Part shown: positions 8,661-17,332 of the stretch, in pieces
How the letters are laid out: the number at the start of each line of letters is the position of its first letter
Numbering within the stretch: the first letter of the stretch is position 1
Assembly: GCA_019239425.1 (NCBI GenBank)
Contig: JAFAZX010000012.1
Coordinates: 115,680 to 179,679 of the forward strand
Reading direction: 5' to 3'
DNA: 64,000 nucleotides
Source: Acidobacteriota bacterium
Lineage (GTDB): Bacteria > Acidobacteriota > Blastocatellia > Pyrinomonadales > Pyrinomonadaceae
Translations under genes and position numbers: made by a program
The notes under the pieces: generated by a model
The model's input: only the letters and a program-made list of their open reading frames with translations
The model's database searches: none
What the model was told of the DNA's origin: nothing

Positions 8661-9218
8661 ATGAGCATCTACAAGCCGACGAAGGAGGAGGTGCAGGCGG
8701 CGGCGGGGCGGACGGTGCCGGACGTGATCGCGCGGGACTTGCGCGTGCTCTTCTGCGGCATCAACCCGGGGCTTTACACTGCGGCCGTGGGGCACCACTT
8801 CGCGCGGCCGGGCACCCGTTTCTGGCCGGCGCTCCACCTCTCGGGCTTCACCGAGCGGCGGCTCTCGCCCTTCGAGGAGGGCGAGCTGCTCGCGCGCGGC
8901 CTCGGCATCACGAACGTCGTCGCGCGCGCGACCGCGGCGGCCGCCGAGCTGGCGCCCGAAGAGTTCGGGCGCGGCGGCCGGCTCCTCCGGGCGAAGGTGA
9001 AGAAGTACCGCCCGCGCTTCCTCGCGGTGCTCGGCGTCGGCGCCTACCGCGCGGCCTTCGCGCGCCCGAAGGCGGGCGTGGGGAGGCAGGACGAAAAGCT
9101 TGAGGCCGCCGCGGTCTGGGTGCTCCCCAACCCGAGCGGCCTCAACGCCAACTACCGCACCGAAGACCTCGCCCGCCTCTTCCGCGAACTGCGCGAAGCG
9201 GTCGAGCGCGAGCTTTAA
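8661..9218 (+). CDS. mug: G/U mismatch-specific DNA glycosylase
   Basis: A 185-residue Mug-type uracil-DNA glycosylase that removes uracil or ethenocytosine opposite guanine as the first step of base excision repair. Diagnostic features are the active-site stretch LFCGINPGLYTAAVGHHFA near residue 30, RPGTRFWPAL, the GITNVVARAT segment and the NPSGLNANY loop that intercalates into DNA. The length matches the family. Upstream space is wholly occupied by a palindrome that stops 10 bp before the start, so no strong Shine-Dalgarno is visible. It may be expressed by read-through or from a start region inside the repeat. Confidence 0.92.
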   Translation: MSIYKPTKEEVQAAAGRTVPDVIARDLRVLFCGINPGLYTAAVGHHFARPGTRFWPALHLSGFTERRLSPFEEGELLARGLGITNVVARATAAAAELAPEEFGRGGRLLRAKVKKYRPRFLAVLGVGAYRAAFARPKAGVGRQDEKLEAAAVWVLPNPSGLNANYRTEDLARLFRELREAVEREL

Positions 9219-9259
9219 CTCTCAGACTGTGTCTTCCTTGAAATACGAACGACAGATTA

Positions 9260-9427
9260 TTAATCCTCTCCTGCATCCTCCCGACGGTCTCTTCTTTCTT
9301 TACCGGCCTGCAAACGCTCGCGCGTCTCCTGTTCGAACTCCGTGACCAGCTTCTCCAACTGGGCTATCTTCTCCGCGGACTGCGCCTGTTGTTGAAGCAT
9401 GAACTCCCTATACTGTTCTTCATTCAT
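9260..9427 (-). CDS. Small coiled-coil protein of 55 residues
   Basis: A short leftward frame runs from the ATG at 9427 to a TAA at 9260. The peptide starts MNEEQYREFMLQQQAQ, continues with EKIAQLEKLVTEFEQE and ends in a charged, arginine-rich tail. It is entirely polar with heptad spacing of I/L/V, so a helical coiled coil is likely. GGAAAGG lies nine bases before the start. Codon use (AAT, GAA, AGA, TTG) is much less GC-biased than in its neighbours. It sits between mug and msrA, downstream of msrA on the same strand. It could be a genuine small regulator or the tail of a decayed gene; function unknown. Confidence 0.55.
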   Translation of the reverse strand: MNEEQYREFMLQQQAQSAEKIAQLEKLVTEFEQETRERLQAGKERRDRREDAGED

Positions 9428-9473
9428 TTCGGTAAGCCTTTCCGGCGATCAACGCACGTGATGTAAGTCCGAT

Positions 9474-10022
9474 TCAGGCTTTCAGCTTTTCGAGGAAGTG
9501 CTTGCGGAACTTGGAGACCTTGGGCGCGACGACGGCGCGGCAGTAGGGCTGCGAAGGGTTCCGCTCGAAGTAGTCCTGGTGGTAGTCCTCGGCCGGGTAG
9601 AAGGTCTCTAAGGGCACGACCTCCGTCACGACGGGCGAGTCCCAGACCTCTTCGGCCGTCAGCTCGGCGATGACCTGCTCGGCCGTCTCGCGCTGCTCCC
9701 GGTCGTGGTAGAAGACGGCCGAGCGGTACTGCGTGCCGACGTCCGCGCCCTGCCGGTTGAGGGTCGTCGGGTCGTGGATGGTGAAGAAGACTTCGAGCAG
9801 CTCTCTATAGGAGACGGCCGCGGGGTCGTACGTGATCTGCACGACCTCCGCGTGGCCGGTCGTGCCGTCGCAGACCTGCCGGTAGGTCGGGTTCGCGACG
9901 TGCCCGCCCGCGTAGCCCGACACGACGCGCTCGACGCCGCGCAGCTCTTTGTAGACCGCCTCAAGACACCAGAAGCAACCGCCGGCGAGCGTCGCCAGCC
10001 CCCTCGTCTGTTCAGTGCTCAT
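9474..10022 (-). CDS. msrA: Peptide-methionine (S)-S-oxide reductase
   Basis: A 182-residue MsrA that repairs S-methionine sulfoxide in proteins, using thioredoxin as reductant. The catalytic GGCFWCLE motif is at residues 14-21 with nucleophile C16; [24 protein letters not shown] and [16 protein letters not shown] are standard family blocks. No signal peptide is present, so it is cytosolic. No MsrB domain is fused. It is divergent from the MATE gene across a 198-bp gap. Confidence 0.95.
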   Translation of the reverse strand: MSTEQTRGLATLAGGCFWCLEAVYKELRGVERVVSGYAGGHVANPTYRQVCDGTTGHAEVVQITYDPAAVSYRELLEVFFTIHDPTTLNRQGADVGTQYRSAVFYHDREQRETAEQVIAELTAEEVWDSPVVTEVVPLETFYPAEDYHQDYFERNPSQPYCRAVVAPKVSKFRKHFLEKLKA

Positions 10023-10220
10023 CCTTGATGTAAACCGCCGTTACGAGTTTGAAGTCCGCGAAGATTATAACCCGCGCGCGGGAAAATAAACCCGGCCCTG
10101 CGCGCGTTTTCTGTCGTATAAAGGGTGATTCGCCGGTTCGCCTGTGGCAAGATGAGGGACTCAAGCCGCCGGCCGTTCGCGACCTTTTCCTTCGCTCCCG
10201 AAGAAAGACGCTGACACCAG

Positions 10221-11666
10221 ATGCCCGACTCGACCGAACTGCTCCAACCACCCATCCAACAGAAAGAGCCCGGCCTCTTCGCCGCCGTGCGCGAGGCCGT
10301 GCGCGGCGCGCGCCCCACGTACGACTACACCGAAGGCTCCGTCGGCCGCGCCATCCTCCTGCTCTCCGTCCCGATGGTGCTCGAGATGTTGATGGAGAGC
10401 CTCTTCGTCGTCTGCGACGTCTACTTCGTCGGCCGCCTGGGGAAGGAGGCCGTCGCCGCGGTCGGGCTGACCGAGTCGATGATGGTCATCGTCTACACGC
10501 TCGGCATCGGACTGGGCATCGGCGCGACCGCGATGGTCGCGCGCCGCACGGGCGAGCGCGACCCGGAGGGCGCCGCGCGGACGGCGGCGCAGGTCATCCT
10601 GCTCGGCCTCGTCCTCTCGCTCGTGCTCGGGGCCTTGGGCGTCGTCTTCGCGCCGAGGCTGCTGCTGTTGATGGGGGCCGAGGCGCCGGTCGTCGCGGTC
10701 GGGAGCGGCTTCACGCGCGTGATGCTCGGGGCGAACGTGTCGGTGATGATGCTCTTCCTCATCAACGGCTCCTTCCGCGGGGCGGGCGACGCGGCCGTCG
10801 CGATGCGCGTGCTGTGGCTCGCCAACGCCATCAACATCCTCCTCGGGCCGTGCCTCATCTTCGGACTCGGGCCGTTCCCCGAACTCGGCGTGACGGGCGC
10901 GGCCGTGGCGACGAGCATCGGGCGCGGGACGGGCGCGCTCTACGCCTTCTCGAAGCTCTGGCGCGGCGGCGGACGCCTGCACGTCTTGGGCCGGTACTTC
11001 CGCCCCGACACTGCGCTCGTGCGGCGCATCTTAAACCTGTCGGGGACGGCGACCTTCCAGGTCTTCGTCGGCATGGCGAGCTGGATCGCGCTGACGCGCA
11101 TCGTCTCGGGCTTCGGGAGCGCGGCCGTCGCCGGCAACATCATCGGGATGCGCATCATCATGTTCGCGCTGCTGCCTTCGTGGGGCCTGTCGAACGCGGC
11201 GGCGACGATGGTCGGGCAGTCGCTCGGGGCGGGGAAGCCCGAGCGCGCGGAGAGGGCGGTGTGGCGCGCGGGCTTCTACAACCTGCTCTTCCTCTCCTGC
11301 GTCGGCCTGATGTTCTTCGTCTTCGCCGAGCAGATCGTCGGCGTCTTCACGCACACGGCCGCCGGCCCCGAGGTGCAGGCGTACGGCGTGGACTGCCTGC
11401 GCATCATCGCGAGCGGCTTCCCCTTCTACGCCTACGGGATGGTCTTGACGCAGAGCTTCAACGGCGCGGGCGACACGCGCACGCCGACGCTCATCAACAT
11501 CTTCGTCTTCTGGCTGTGGGAGATTCCCCTGGCGTGGCTGCTCGCCTTCCGCGTCGGGATGGGGCCGCGCGGCGTCTTCGTCGCGGCGGCCGTCGCCTTC
11601 TCGACGCTCGCGGTGGTGAGCGCCTACTTCTTCCGGCGGGGGCGCTGGAAGACGAAGCGCGTGTAA
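10221..11666 (+). CDS. MATE family efflux transporter
   Basis: A 481-residue inner-membrane protein with about 12 hydrophobic helices in two MatE halves (about residues 40-230 and 260-460). Typical segments are GSVGRAILLLSVPMVLEML, FVGRLGKEAVAAVG and, in the second half, QSFNGAGDTRTPTLINIF. MATE proteins expel cationic drugs or metabolites in exchange for Na+ or H+. The substrate cannot be read from sequence. The N-terminal 35 residues are soluble and not conserved. A single arm of a palindromic element (11671-11703) follows the stop. Confidence 0.93.
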   Translation: MPDSTELLQPPIQQKEPGLFAAVREAVRGARPTYDYTEGSVGRAILLLSVPMVLEMLMESLFVVCDVYFVGRLGKEAVAAVGLTESMMVIVYTLGIGLGIGATAMVARRTGERDPEGAARTAAQVILLGLVLSLVLGALGVVFAPRLLLLMGAEAPVVAVGSGFTRVMLGANVSVMMLFLINGSFRGAGDAAVAMRVLWLANAINILLGPCLIFGLGPFPELGVTGAAVATSIGRGTGALYAFSKLWRGGGRLHVLGRYFRPDTALVRRILNLSGTATFQVFVGMASWIALTRIVSGFGSAAVAGNIIGMRIIMFALLPSWGLSNAAATMVGQSLGAGKPERAERAVWRAGFYNLLFLSCVGLMFFVFAEQIVGVFTHTAAGPEVQAYGVDCLRIIASGFPFYAYGMVLTQSFNGAGDTRTPTLINIFVFWLWEIPLAWLLAFRVGMGPRGVFVAAAVAFSTLAVVSAYFFRRGRWKTKRV

Positions 11667-11670
11667 GAGG

Positions 11671-11703
11671 CGGAAGCCCGACCGTAAGGGAGGGCGTACG
11701 TGT
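11671..11703. repeat. Solo arm of the GAAGCCCGACCGT element
   Basis: About 33 bp match, with one mismatch, the left arm and adjoining bases of the perfect palindrome at 33369-33461. Here no inverted partner is present. It lies between the MATE stop and the DUF1992 gene and probably reflects an element that lost one arm. Confidence 0.7.
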
Positions 11704-11740
11704 AACAGAAGAAGGATTGACGAAGGAGTTCGTGACCTGC

Positions 11741-12076
11741 ATGTTCGACAAACTGGTGGAGCAGAGGATACGCGAGGCGCAGCAGGCGGGCGAGTTCGAC
11801 GACCTCGAAGGCGAGGGGCGGCCCGTCAACCTCGACGCGTACTTCAACACGCCCGCGGAGCTGCGGGCGGGCTACGCCCTCCTGAAGAACGCGGGCGTGC
11901 TGCCCGAGGAGGCGGCCGTCGTCAAGGAGCTGAACGAGACGGCCGCGCGCCTCGAAGAGTGCCGCGACGAGAAGGAGCGCGAGCGCCTGCGGCGCGTGCT
12001 GCGAGACCTCCAGCTCAAGCACGACCTGTGGATCGAGCGCCAGGGCGGCGGGCGCATTCGTTCCGAATTCCCCTGA
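11741..12076 (+). CDS. DUF1992 (DnaJ-C28-like conserved region) protein
   Basis: A 111-residue soluble protein matching the DUF1992 family throughout: VEQRIREAQQAGEFDDLEGEGRPV, then a helical segment with LKNAGVLPEEAAVVKEL, and a C-terminal LQLKHDLWIER. The family is shared with the eukaryotic DNAJC28 tail but has no assigned biochemical role. The ATG at 11741 is used; an in-frame GTG at 11732, with AAGGAG just upstream, would add three residues. No membrane segment or metal site is visible. Confidence 0.88.
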   Translation: MFDKLVEQRIREAQQAGEFDDLEGEGRPVNLDAYFNTPAELRAGYALLKNAGVLPEEAAVVKELNETAARLEECRDEKERERLRRVLRDLQLKHDLWIERQGGGRIRSEFP

Positions 12077-12231
12077 TTTCCCTCAGTTTTCCATCCCTTC
12101 CCGACCCCGACATTTTTCTGAAACCTTCCGCCGGGGTCTGCCACTAACTGTCGGTGTCGGACATGAAGCGGCTGGCAATGGGCACAATGAGTTTAGAGCT
12201 GGGGCCGCCGGGCGGGCGCGCGGGGGCCTTG

Positions 12232-12792
12232 ATGAACAGCACGGAGGAACTGGTGGCGCGCGTCCGTGCCGGCGACGAGGAGGCTTTCCGCCTCATCTTC
12301 GACCGCTACTCGCGCCCCGTCCTCGGCTTCATCTACGACATGGTCGGCGACCGCGCCCTGGCCGAAGACCTCGCGCAGGAGACGTTCGTGCGCGCCTACC
12401 GCGTCCTCTCGACTCTGCGCGAGGAGACGAAGCTCTCGACTTGGCTCTTTGCCATCGCGAAGAACTGCGCGCGCGAGCAACTGCGCACGCGCCGCCGCAA
12501 CGAGGGGAACGTCGAGCTCGACGCCGAGCCCGCCTTCGAGCTGCGCGACGAGGGCCGGACGCCCTCGGGCGCGCTCCTGGATAAAGAGCTGAGCGGCGTG
12601 ATTCAGAGGGCGCTGATGAAGCTCGACGAGGACAAGCGGACGGTCTTCACTCTGAAAGTTTTGCAGCAGCGCAGCTACGAGGAGATCGCGGAGATCACGG
12701 GCTTCTCCGTCGGCAAGCTCAAGACAGACTTGCACCGCGCGCGCGCCGAGATGCGCAAGCGCATCGGCCCGTATCTTGGGGGTGAGCAGTGA
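12232..12792 (+). CDS. ECF-type RNA polymerase sigma factor
   Basis: A sigma-70 family protein of about 186 residues with region 2 ([34 protein letters not shown]) and region 4 ([20 protein letters not shown], a helix-turn-helix that reads the -35 element), and no region 3. I place the start at the ATG at 12232 (MNSTEEL) because the codons between the earlier candidates (GTG 12154, ATG 12163) include GCA, ACA, AGT and TTA, which are unlike the rest; a longer product remains possible. Its stop overlaps the start of the zinc-finger gene, indicating a translationally coupled sigma/anti-sigma pair. Confidence 0.92.
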   Translation: MNSTEELVARVRAGDEEAFRLIFDRYSRPVLGFIYDMVGDRALAEDLAQETFVRAYRVLSTLREETKLSTWLFAIAKNCAREQLRTRRRNEGNVELDAEPAFELRDEGRTPSGALLDKELSGVIQRALMKLDEDKRTVFTLKVLQQRSYEEIAEITGFSVGKLKTDLHRARAEMRKRIGPYLGGEQ

Positions 12793-13895
12793 TGAGATGT
12801 GTTGATTGCCTCCCGCTGATTGAAGAGTATTTCGACGGCGAGGTCACAGGCCAGACTCAGGAGCAGATGGGGGCGCACCTCGCGGCCTGCGCCGACTGCT
12901 CGGCGGCCCTCGACGCGCTCGCCTTCGAGCAGGAAGCTTACGCGCGCTACGACCGCGGCGGGCTCGAAGTCACCCCCGACCTCTGGGCGCGCGTCAGCGC
13001 CGAGATCGCGCGCACGCCCCCGAGCAAGAGGCCGGCCGCGCCGCGACCCTTTCTGAGCCGGGCCCGCGAATACTTCGCCGCCGCGCTCGGCCTCTTCGCC
13101 GCGCGCCCCGCGCTCGCCACGTCGCTCGCGCTGCTCATCGTCAGTGCCGCCGTCGGCACGCTCTGGCTCTCGCGCGGGACGCGGCCGGCCCCTTCGAATC
13201 CGCAGGTCGCGCAGGGCACCCCGGCCCCTTCCGCCAACTCGAACACGAACGCGGTGGTCACCGAAGCCGTCGGCCCGGACGACAACCCGAAGCGCTTGAA
13301 TCCTCTTATCGCTAACGGGGGCGACGCCGTCCTGCCCGCCGAAGAGCAGCGTGCGAACCCGCGCGCGGCCGAGGTGGCGATGTACGAGAGCAGCGCGCCG
13401 CGCCGCCCGGAGGTCAGCGTAGAAGAGTTGCTGGCGCCGACCCCGACGCCGAGGGCGGCCCCCGGCGTCGTCGTCATCGAGCCGGACAGGCACGTCGACG
13501 ACACGCCCGCGATTCTCGTCAACGCCTCGGCCCCGTCGGGCGACGTCATCGCGTCGAACGCGCGCCCGCTCGACCCCGACGAGAAGGACGTGGCGCGCCA
13601 CGTCGAGCGCGCGCAGATGCTCCTGCGCTCGATCAAGAACGCGCGCGCCGGCGACGCCGCGTCCGACATCTCATACGAGAAGAACCTTTCCCGCAAGCTC
13701 CTCGCCGAGAACGCCACGCTCCAACTGGAGGCCGAGGTCAAGGGCGACAGGGAGACCAAGCAGGTGCTCGACCGCATCGAGCCCTTCCTGCTGGAGATCG
13801 CGAACATGGGCGAGAAGCCCTCGCGCGAAGAGGTGCGCTCGATTCAGGAGCGCGTGCAGAAGAACGAGATCGTCGCCGCGCTCGAAGTCTACTAG
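12792..13895 (+). CDS. Zinc-finger anti-sigma factor, membrane-anchored
   Basis: A 367-residue protein with an N-terminal zf-HC2 anti-sigma domain (CVDCLPLIEEYFDG, then HLAACADC, giving the H-x3-C-x2-C zinc site), a linker, one transmembrane segment (about residues 105-125, ALATSLALLIVSAAVGTLWL), then a proline-rich region and a C-terminal charged helical domain (RHVERAQMLLRSIKN, LQLEAEVKGDRETKQVL). The cytosolic finger should hold the sigma factor encoded just upstream, while the outer part senses an envelope signal. TGATG joins the two genes (sigma TGA 12790-12792, ATG 12792); a GTG at 12789 is the alternative. Confidence 0.9.
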   Translation: MRCVDCLPLIEEYFDGEVTGQTQEQMGAHLAACADCSAALDALAFEQEAYARYDRGGLEVTPDLWARVSAEIARTPPSKRPAAPRPFLSRAREYFAAALGLFAARPALATSLALLIVSAAVGTLWLSRGTRPAPSNPQVAQGTPAPSANSNTNAVVTEAVGPDDNPKRLNPLIANGGDAVLPAEEQRANPRAAEVAMYESSAPRRPEVSVEELLAPTPTPRAAPGVVVIEPDRHVDDTPAILVNASAPSGDVIASNARPLDPDEKDVARHVERAQMLLRSIKNARAGDAASDISYEKNLSRKLLAENATLQLEAEVKGDRETKQVLDRIEPFLLEIANMGEKPSREEVRSIQERVQKNEIVAALEVY

Positions 13896-13958
13896 GAGGG
13901 AAGACGGGCGCGCCCGGCACGGCTCACTCAATTCATAAAGTAAGGAAGACTAAAAGCC

Positions 13959-15314
13959 ATGATTCACCCCGAACAGACTCATCGACGGAAGACGGGCTCG
14001 CGCCTCCTGGCCGGCGCCCTGGCCTGCGCGGGACTCCTGCTGGCCGGCGGCTCCGCGACCGCCGACGCCCAGCAGCAGAACGGGCCGCGCGGCTGGGCCG
14101 TGCAGACGGACAACCGCAACTGGTTCGTGCAGTCGGATAACGCCGCGGCCGTGGGCGTCTTCCAGCAGGGCAAGAGCTTCGCGGACGCGGGGCAGTGGGA
14201 GCAGGCGGCCTCGGCCTTCGACCGCTTCGTCGCGCAGTATCCGAAGGACAGGAACGTGGACGCGGCGCTCTTCTGGCTCGCCTACGCGCACAACCGACAG
14301 GGCAACCCGCGGGCGGCCGTTGATCCGCTCTCGAAGCTGCTCCAGACCTACCCGAAATCGCGCTGGGCCGACGACGCGAAGGCCCTGCGGGTCGAGGTCT
14401 ACAGCAAGCTCGGCATGCCGCTGCCCGCGGCCGACGAGAAAGACGCCCAGGACGACCTGCGCATCATCGCGCTCAAGACGCTCTGCGAGAACGACCACCC
14501 GAGCTGCGCCTCGCACGCCAACGAGGTGCTGCGCTCCAGCCAGTCGGTGCGCGTGAAGGAGGCCGCCTACATCCTCCTGGGCCGCTACGGCGGGGCCGAG
14601 GCCGTGCCCATCCTCGTCGACCGTTCGCGCACGGAGACGGAGGAGAAGCTGCGCATGCGCGCCATCAGCGCGCTGGGCTCGACGAACGACGAGCGCGCCC
14701 TGGACGTGCTCCGCGAGATCGCGATGGGCGCGACCTACGCCGACATAAGTCCGACCGACTCGGCCATCCACGCGCTCGCCGCGCACGAGAACCCGCGGGC
14801 CGTCGCCATCCTCGGCGAAGTCGCCACGCGCGGCCAGAACCCGAAGGCGCGCACGCACGCCATCGAGCTGCTCTCGCGCCGCCGCGGCGACAACGTCCTG
14901 GACGAGCTGCTCCGGCTCTACGACGCCGTCCCCGACGTGCAGACCAAGAAGTACGTCGTCGCGGGCTTAGGGATGCGCAAAGACCCGCGCGCGCTCAACA
15001 AGCTGATCGAGATCGCGCGCACGGCCCCCGACACGCAGCTCCGCCGCCAGGCCATCCACTCCATCCCGAACCGCGGCGACGAGCAAGACCTCGACGTGCT
15101 GCTCTCGCTCTACGACTCGGAGCGCGACGTAGACCTCCGGGACAACCTGCTCTCGGCCATCGGCCAGTACCAGAACCAGCGCGCCTACCAGAAGCTCGAA
15201 CAGGTCGTGACCAACCCGGCCGAGCCGCTCGACCGGCGCAAGGCCGCCATCGGCTACCTCAGCCGCAGCAAGGACGAGGGCGTGAAGCGCTTCCTCGAAG
15301 GCCTGCTCAAGTAG
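13959..15314 (+). CDS. Exported TPR and HEAT-repeat protein
   Basis: A 451-residue protein with an extended signal peptide (SRLLAGALACAGLLLAGGSA). Residues about 60-140 are TPR-like, similar to YbgF/CpoB (GQWEQAASAFDRFVAQYPKD, AVDPLSKLLQTYPKSRWADD). Residues 170-450 are tandem HEAT-type repeats (AIELLSRRRGDNVLDELLRL, DDPRALNKLIEIA-like units). These alpha-solenoids bind proteins; no catalytic residues are seen. It follows the anti-sigma gene by 63 bp in the same direction, and a second HEAT protein comes next, suggesting one envelope-stress operon. Confidence 0.88.
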   Translation: MIHPEQTHRRKTGSRLLAGALACAGLLLAGGSATADAQQQNGPRGWAVQTDNRNWFVQSDNAAAVGVFQQGKSFADAGQWEQAASAFDRFVAQYPKDRNVDAALFWLAYAHNRQGNPRAAVDPLSKLLQTYPKSRWADDAKALRVEVYSKLGMPLPAADEKDAQDDLRIIALKTLCENDHPSCASHANEVLRSSQSVRVKEAAYILLGRYGGAEAVPILVDRSRTETEEKLRMRAISALGSTNDERALDVLREIAMGATYADISPTDSAIHALAAHENPRAVAILGEVATRGQNPKARTHAIELLSRRRGDNVLDELLRLYDAVPDVQTKKYVVAGLGMRKDPRALNKLIEIARTAPDTQLRRQAIHSIPNRGDEQDLDVLLSLYDSERDVDLRDNLLSAIGQYQNQRAYQKLEQVVTNPAEPLDRRKAAIGYLSRSKDEGVKRFLEGLLK

Positions 15315-15316
15315 GG

Positions 15317-15434
15317 AACAGTAGGCAGTAGGCAGATAGCAGTAGGCAGTTGAGAGCCCCGGTGTCGAGAGCTGCCGATTAGCCTTCCAACGCCCGCAGC
15401 GTGGGGCGGCTGCCTACTGCCTACTGCCTACTGC
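15317..15434. repeat. GCAGTAG short-word inverted repeat, copy D
   Basis: The left arm (15317-15350) is made of CAGTAGG words and begins right after the TAG stop. The right arm (15410-15434) has the complementary CCTACTG words. The spacer is about 60 bp. The right arm stops just before the AAGGAG that serves the next gene. The family recurs at 24151, 25332, 36370 and 39180. Confidence 0.85.
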
Positions 15435-15452
15435 TCTTAAGGAGTTCTTCCC

Positions 15453-16634
15453 ATGCTCGCACTTCTGACCTTCATCCTCTTCGCCTTCGCGCCGGCCTCG
15501 GCCGCCGTGCAGCAGGAGCAGGGCTTCACGCCCGCGCAGGGCGCGACGCTCCAGGCCAAGGCCGAGTCGGCCAACGCGCAGGCGACGTCAGCGCGGCAGG
15601 CGCGCTACTGGACGGCCTACGCCTTCGACGTGCGGCCGGGCGTCGCCGTGGACGTGGACTACGTGAGCGACGACGGCCGCTTCTCCATCCGCGGCACCTG
15701 GGACGTGGGCGACGGCGGGAGGTACTTCGTCGGCGACGGCGTGTCGGTCTCGAACTACCCCGGCCTTGAGACGCGCAGCCTCGGCGTCTTCGCCTTGAGG
15801 GACTCCGCGGGGAAGGTCGAGCGCATAGATGTCTTCAACCTCGCGCGCCGGCACGAGTACGCGGGCTACCCCGTCTACTGGCTCGGGCGCGCGGCCAACG
15901 AGGAGAGTTTAGGGTTCCTGCGCGGCCTCGCCGAGGCGCCGACGCTCGGGCGCGACGACTCGCCGCAGAGCGAGGCCGTGTGGGCCATCTCCCTGCACGA
16001 CGACCGGCGCGTGCCCGAGACCTTGCTGCACGTGGCGCGCACCTCGGCCGACGAGCAGGTGCGCGCGCGCGCCGTGCGGGGCCTGGGCCTGCCGCCCGTG
16101 GCCGCGGACGTGCGCGAGTACCTCGCGCAACTCACGCGCGACGAGCGCGAGCCGCTCGACGTGAGGCGAGCGGCCGTCAACGCCTACGGCCGCTCGCGCG
16201 ACGCGCAGGCGCTCGCCCTGATGGAGTCGCTCTACAACTCGCAGTCGAACCGCGAGCTGCGCCGCGCGGCGCTCGCGCAGATCGCGCGCAACGAAGACCG
16301 GCCGGCGGCCGGCGCCTTCCTCGTCCGCGTGGCCCAGCAGGACTCGGACGTGGAGTTCCGCAAGACGGCCATCGCGCGCCTCGGCGAGATCGCCGGCGAG
16401 CAGGCCATCGCCGCTCTCAAAAACACCGCGACCAGCAACGACGCCGACACCGAGCTGCAACGCCAGGCCGTCTCGGCCATCGCCCGCCGCCCCGCCGCCG
16501 AGTCCGTCCCGCTGCTCATCAACATCGCGCGCACGCACGCCAAGCCCGAGATACGCAAACAGGCCCTCGTCCTCCTCGGCCGCACCGGCGACCCCGCGGC
16601 CGTCGAGTTCCTGAAGAGCGTGCTGACTAAGTGA
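15453..16634 (+). CDS. Exported HEAT-repeat protein
   Basis: A 393-residue protein with a signal peptide (MLALLTFILFAFAPASAAVQ) and a short beta-rich N-domain (about residues 40-130). The rest is HEAT repeats that recur about every 31-35 residues (VWAISLHDDRRVPETLLHVA, AVNAYGRSRDAQALALMESL, AIARLGEIAGEQAIAALKNT, ALVLLGRTGDPAAVEFLKSV). AAGGAG precedes the ATG. It appears to be a paralogue of the preceding TPR/HEAT protein and probably a binding partner in the same envelope module. Its stop codon overlaps the left arm of a 37-bp perfect palindrome. Confidence 0.88.
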   Translation: MLALLTFILFAFAPASAAVQQEQGFTPAQGATLQAKAESANAQATSARQARYWTAYAFDVRPGVAVDVDYVSDDGRFSIRGTWDVGDGGRYFVGDGVSVSNYPGLETRSLGVFALRDSAGKVERIDVFNLARRHEYAGYPVYWLGRAANEESLGFLRGLAEAPTLGRDDSPQSEAVWAISLHDDRRVPETLLHVARTSADEQVRARAVRGLGLPPVAADVREYLAQLTRDEREPLDVRRAAVNAYGRSRDAQALALMESLYNSQSNRELRRAALAQIARNEDRPAAGAFLVRVAQQDSDVEFRKTAIARLGEIAGEQAIAALKNTATSNDADTELQRQAVSAIARRPAAESVPLLINIARTHAKPEIRKQALVLLGRTGDPAAVEFLKSVLTK

Positions 16635-16715
16635 AAGGATGAAGGCGGAAGGATGAAGGCGGAAGGAAAGCAGACTGTCTTTCCTTCCGCCTTCATCCTT
16701 CCGCCTTCATCCTTT
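16634..16715. repeat. Perfect 37-bp palindrome of GGATGAAGGCGGAA words
   Basis: The left arm (16634-16670) and right arm (16679-16715) are perfect reverse complements with an 8-nt loop. Each arm is two copies of a 14-mer plus a tail. The arm begins on the last base of the HEAT gene's TGA, and the structure ends 11 bp before the def ATG, so the whole spacer is one hairpin. Confidence 0.92.
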
Positions 16716-16726
16716 ACACTAGCGGC

Positions 16727-17218
16727 ATGGCCGTCATGGAGATCACGGAGTTTCCGGAGCGCGTGCTGAAGGAGGTGGGCGCTGCGGTGGAGGAGTTCGA
16801 CGAGGGTTTAGAGAAGCTCGTCGCGGACATGTTCGAGACGATGTACGCGGAGGAGGGCGTGGGGCTGGCGGCGCCGCAGGTCGGGTTGAGCCTGCGCCTC
16901 TTCGTGATGGACTGCGCGGGGATAAAGCTCGTCGCCGCCAACCCGGAGATCGTCTCGGTCGAGGGCGAGCAGGAGGGCGAGGAGGGCTGCCTGTCGGTCG
17001 GGAAGATTCACGCGCCCCTCAAGCGCGCCGAGCGCGCGCGGCTCCGCGCGCAGGACGTGAAGGGCGAGTGGTTCGAGCGCGAGGCGGAGGGCCTCGCCGC
17101 CCGCTGCTTCCTGCACGAGACAGACCACTGCGACGGCACGCTCTTCATCGACCACCTCTCGCCGCTCCGCCGCGACATGGTCAAGCGCCGCTTCCAGAAG
17201 ATGAAGCGGTGGCGCTGA
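16727..17218 (+). CDS. def: Peptide deformylase
   Basis: A 163-residue deformylase that removes the N-formyl group from nascent proteins with a divalent metal, normally Fe2+. All three signature motifs are present: GVGLAAPQVG (about residues 45-54), EEGCLSV (metal-ligand Cys) and HETDH (two metal-ligand His and the catalytic Glu; the usual form is HExDH). The C-terminal helix ends in RRFQKMKRWR. No Shine-Dalgarno is visible, because the 11 bases between the hairpin and ATG are TTTACACTAGC-like; an internal ATG at 16736 is an alternative start. Confidence 0.95.
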   Translation: MAVMEITEFPERVLKEVGAAVEEFDEGLEKLVADMFETMYAEEGVGLAAPQVGLSLRLFVMDCAGIKLVAANPEIVSVEGEQEGEEGCLSVGKIHAPLKRAERARLRAQDVKGEWFEREAEGLAARCFLHETDHCDGTLFIDHLSPLRRDMVKRRFQKMKRWR

Positions 17219-17250
17219 CGGCCACGCGCGGTCTAGTGTGTGAGAATTTC

Positions 17251-17319
17251 ACCACAGAGACACAGAGGCACAGCTTGTTGAGCTATCTGCCCCAAGCTGT
17301 GCCTCTGTGTCTCTGTGGT
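17251..17319. repeat. CACAGAGACACAGAGGCACAG inverted repeat, copy J
   Basis: Perfect 27-bp arms (17251-17277 and 17293-17319) with a 15-nt loop sit between the convergent def and permease genes. The same arm core recurs at 34048-34134. It is followed by TTAATTTTT, so it would serve as a terminator for rightward transcription. Confidence 0.9.
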
Positions 17320-17332
17320 TAATTTTTCCAGC

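Noticed and set aside
10049..11740. Upstream extension of the DUF1992 gene to a 675-codon frame
   Set aside because: It overlaps the MATE gene in another frame; only the last 111 codons match a family.
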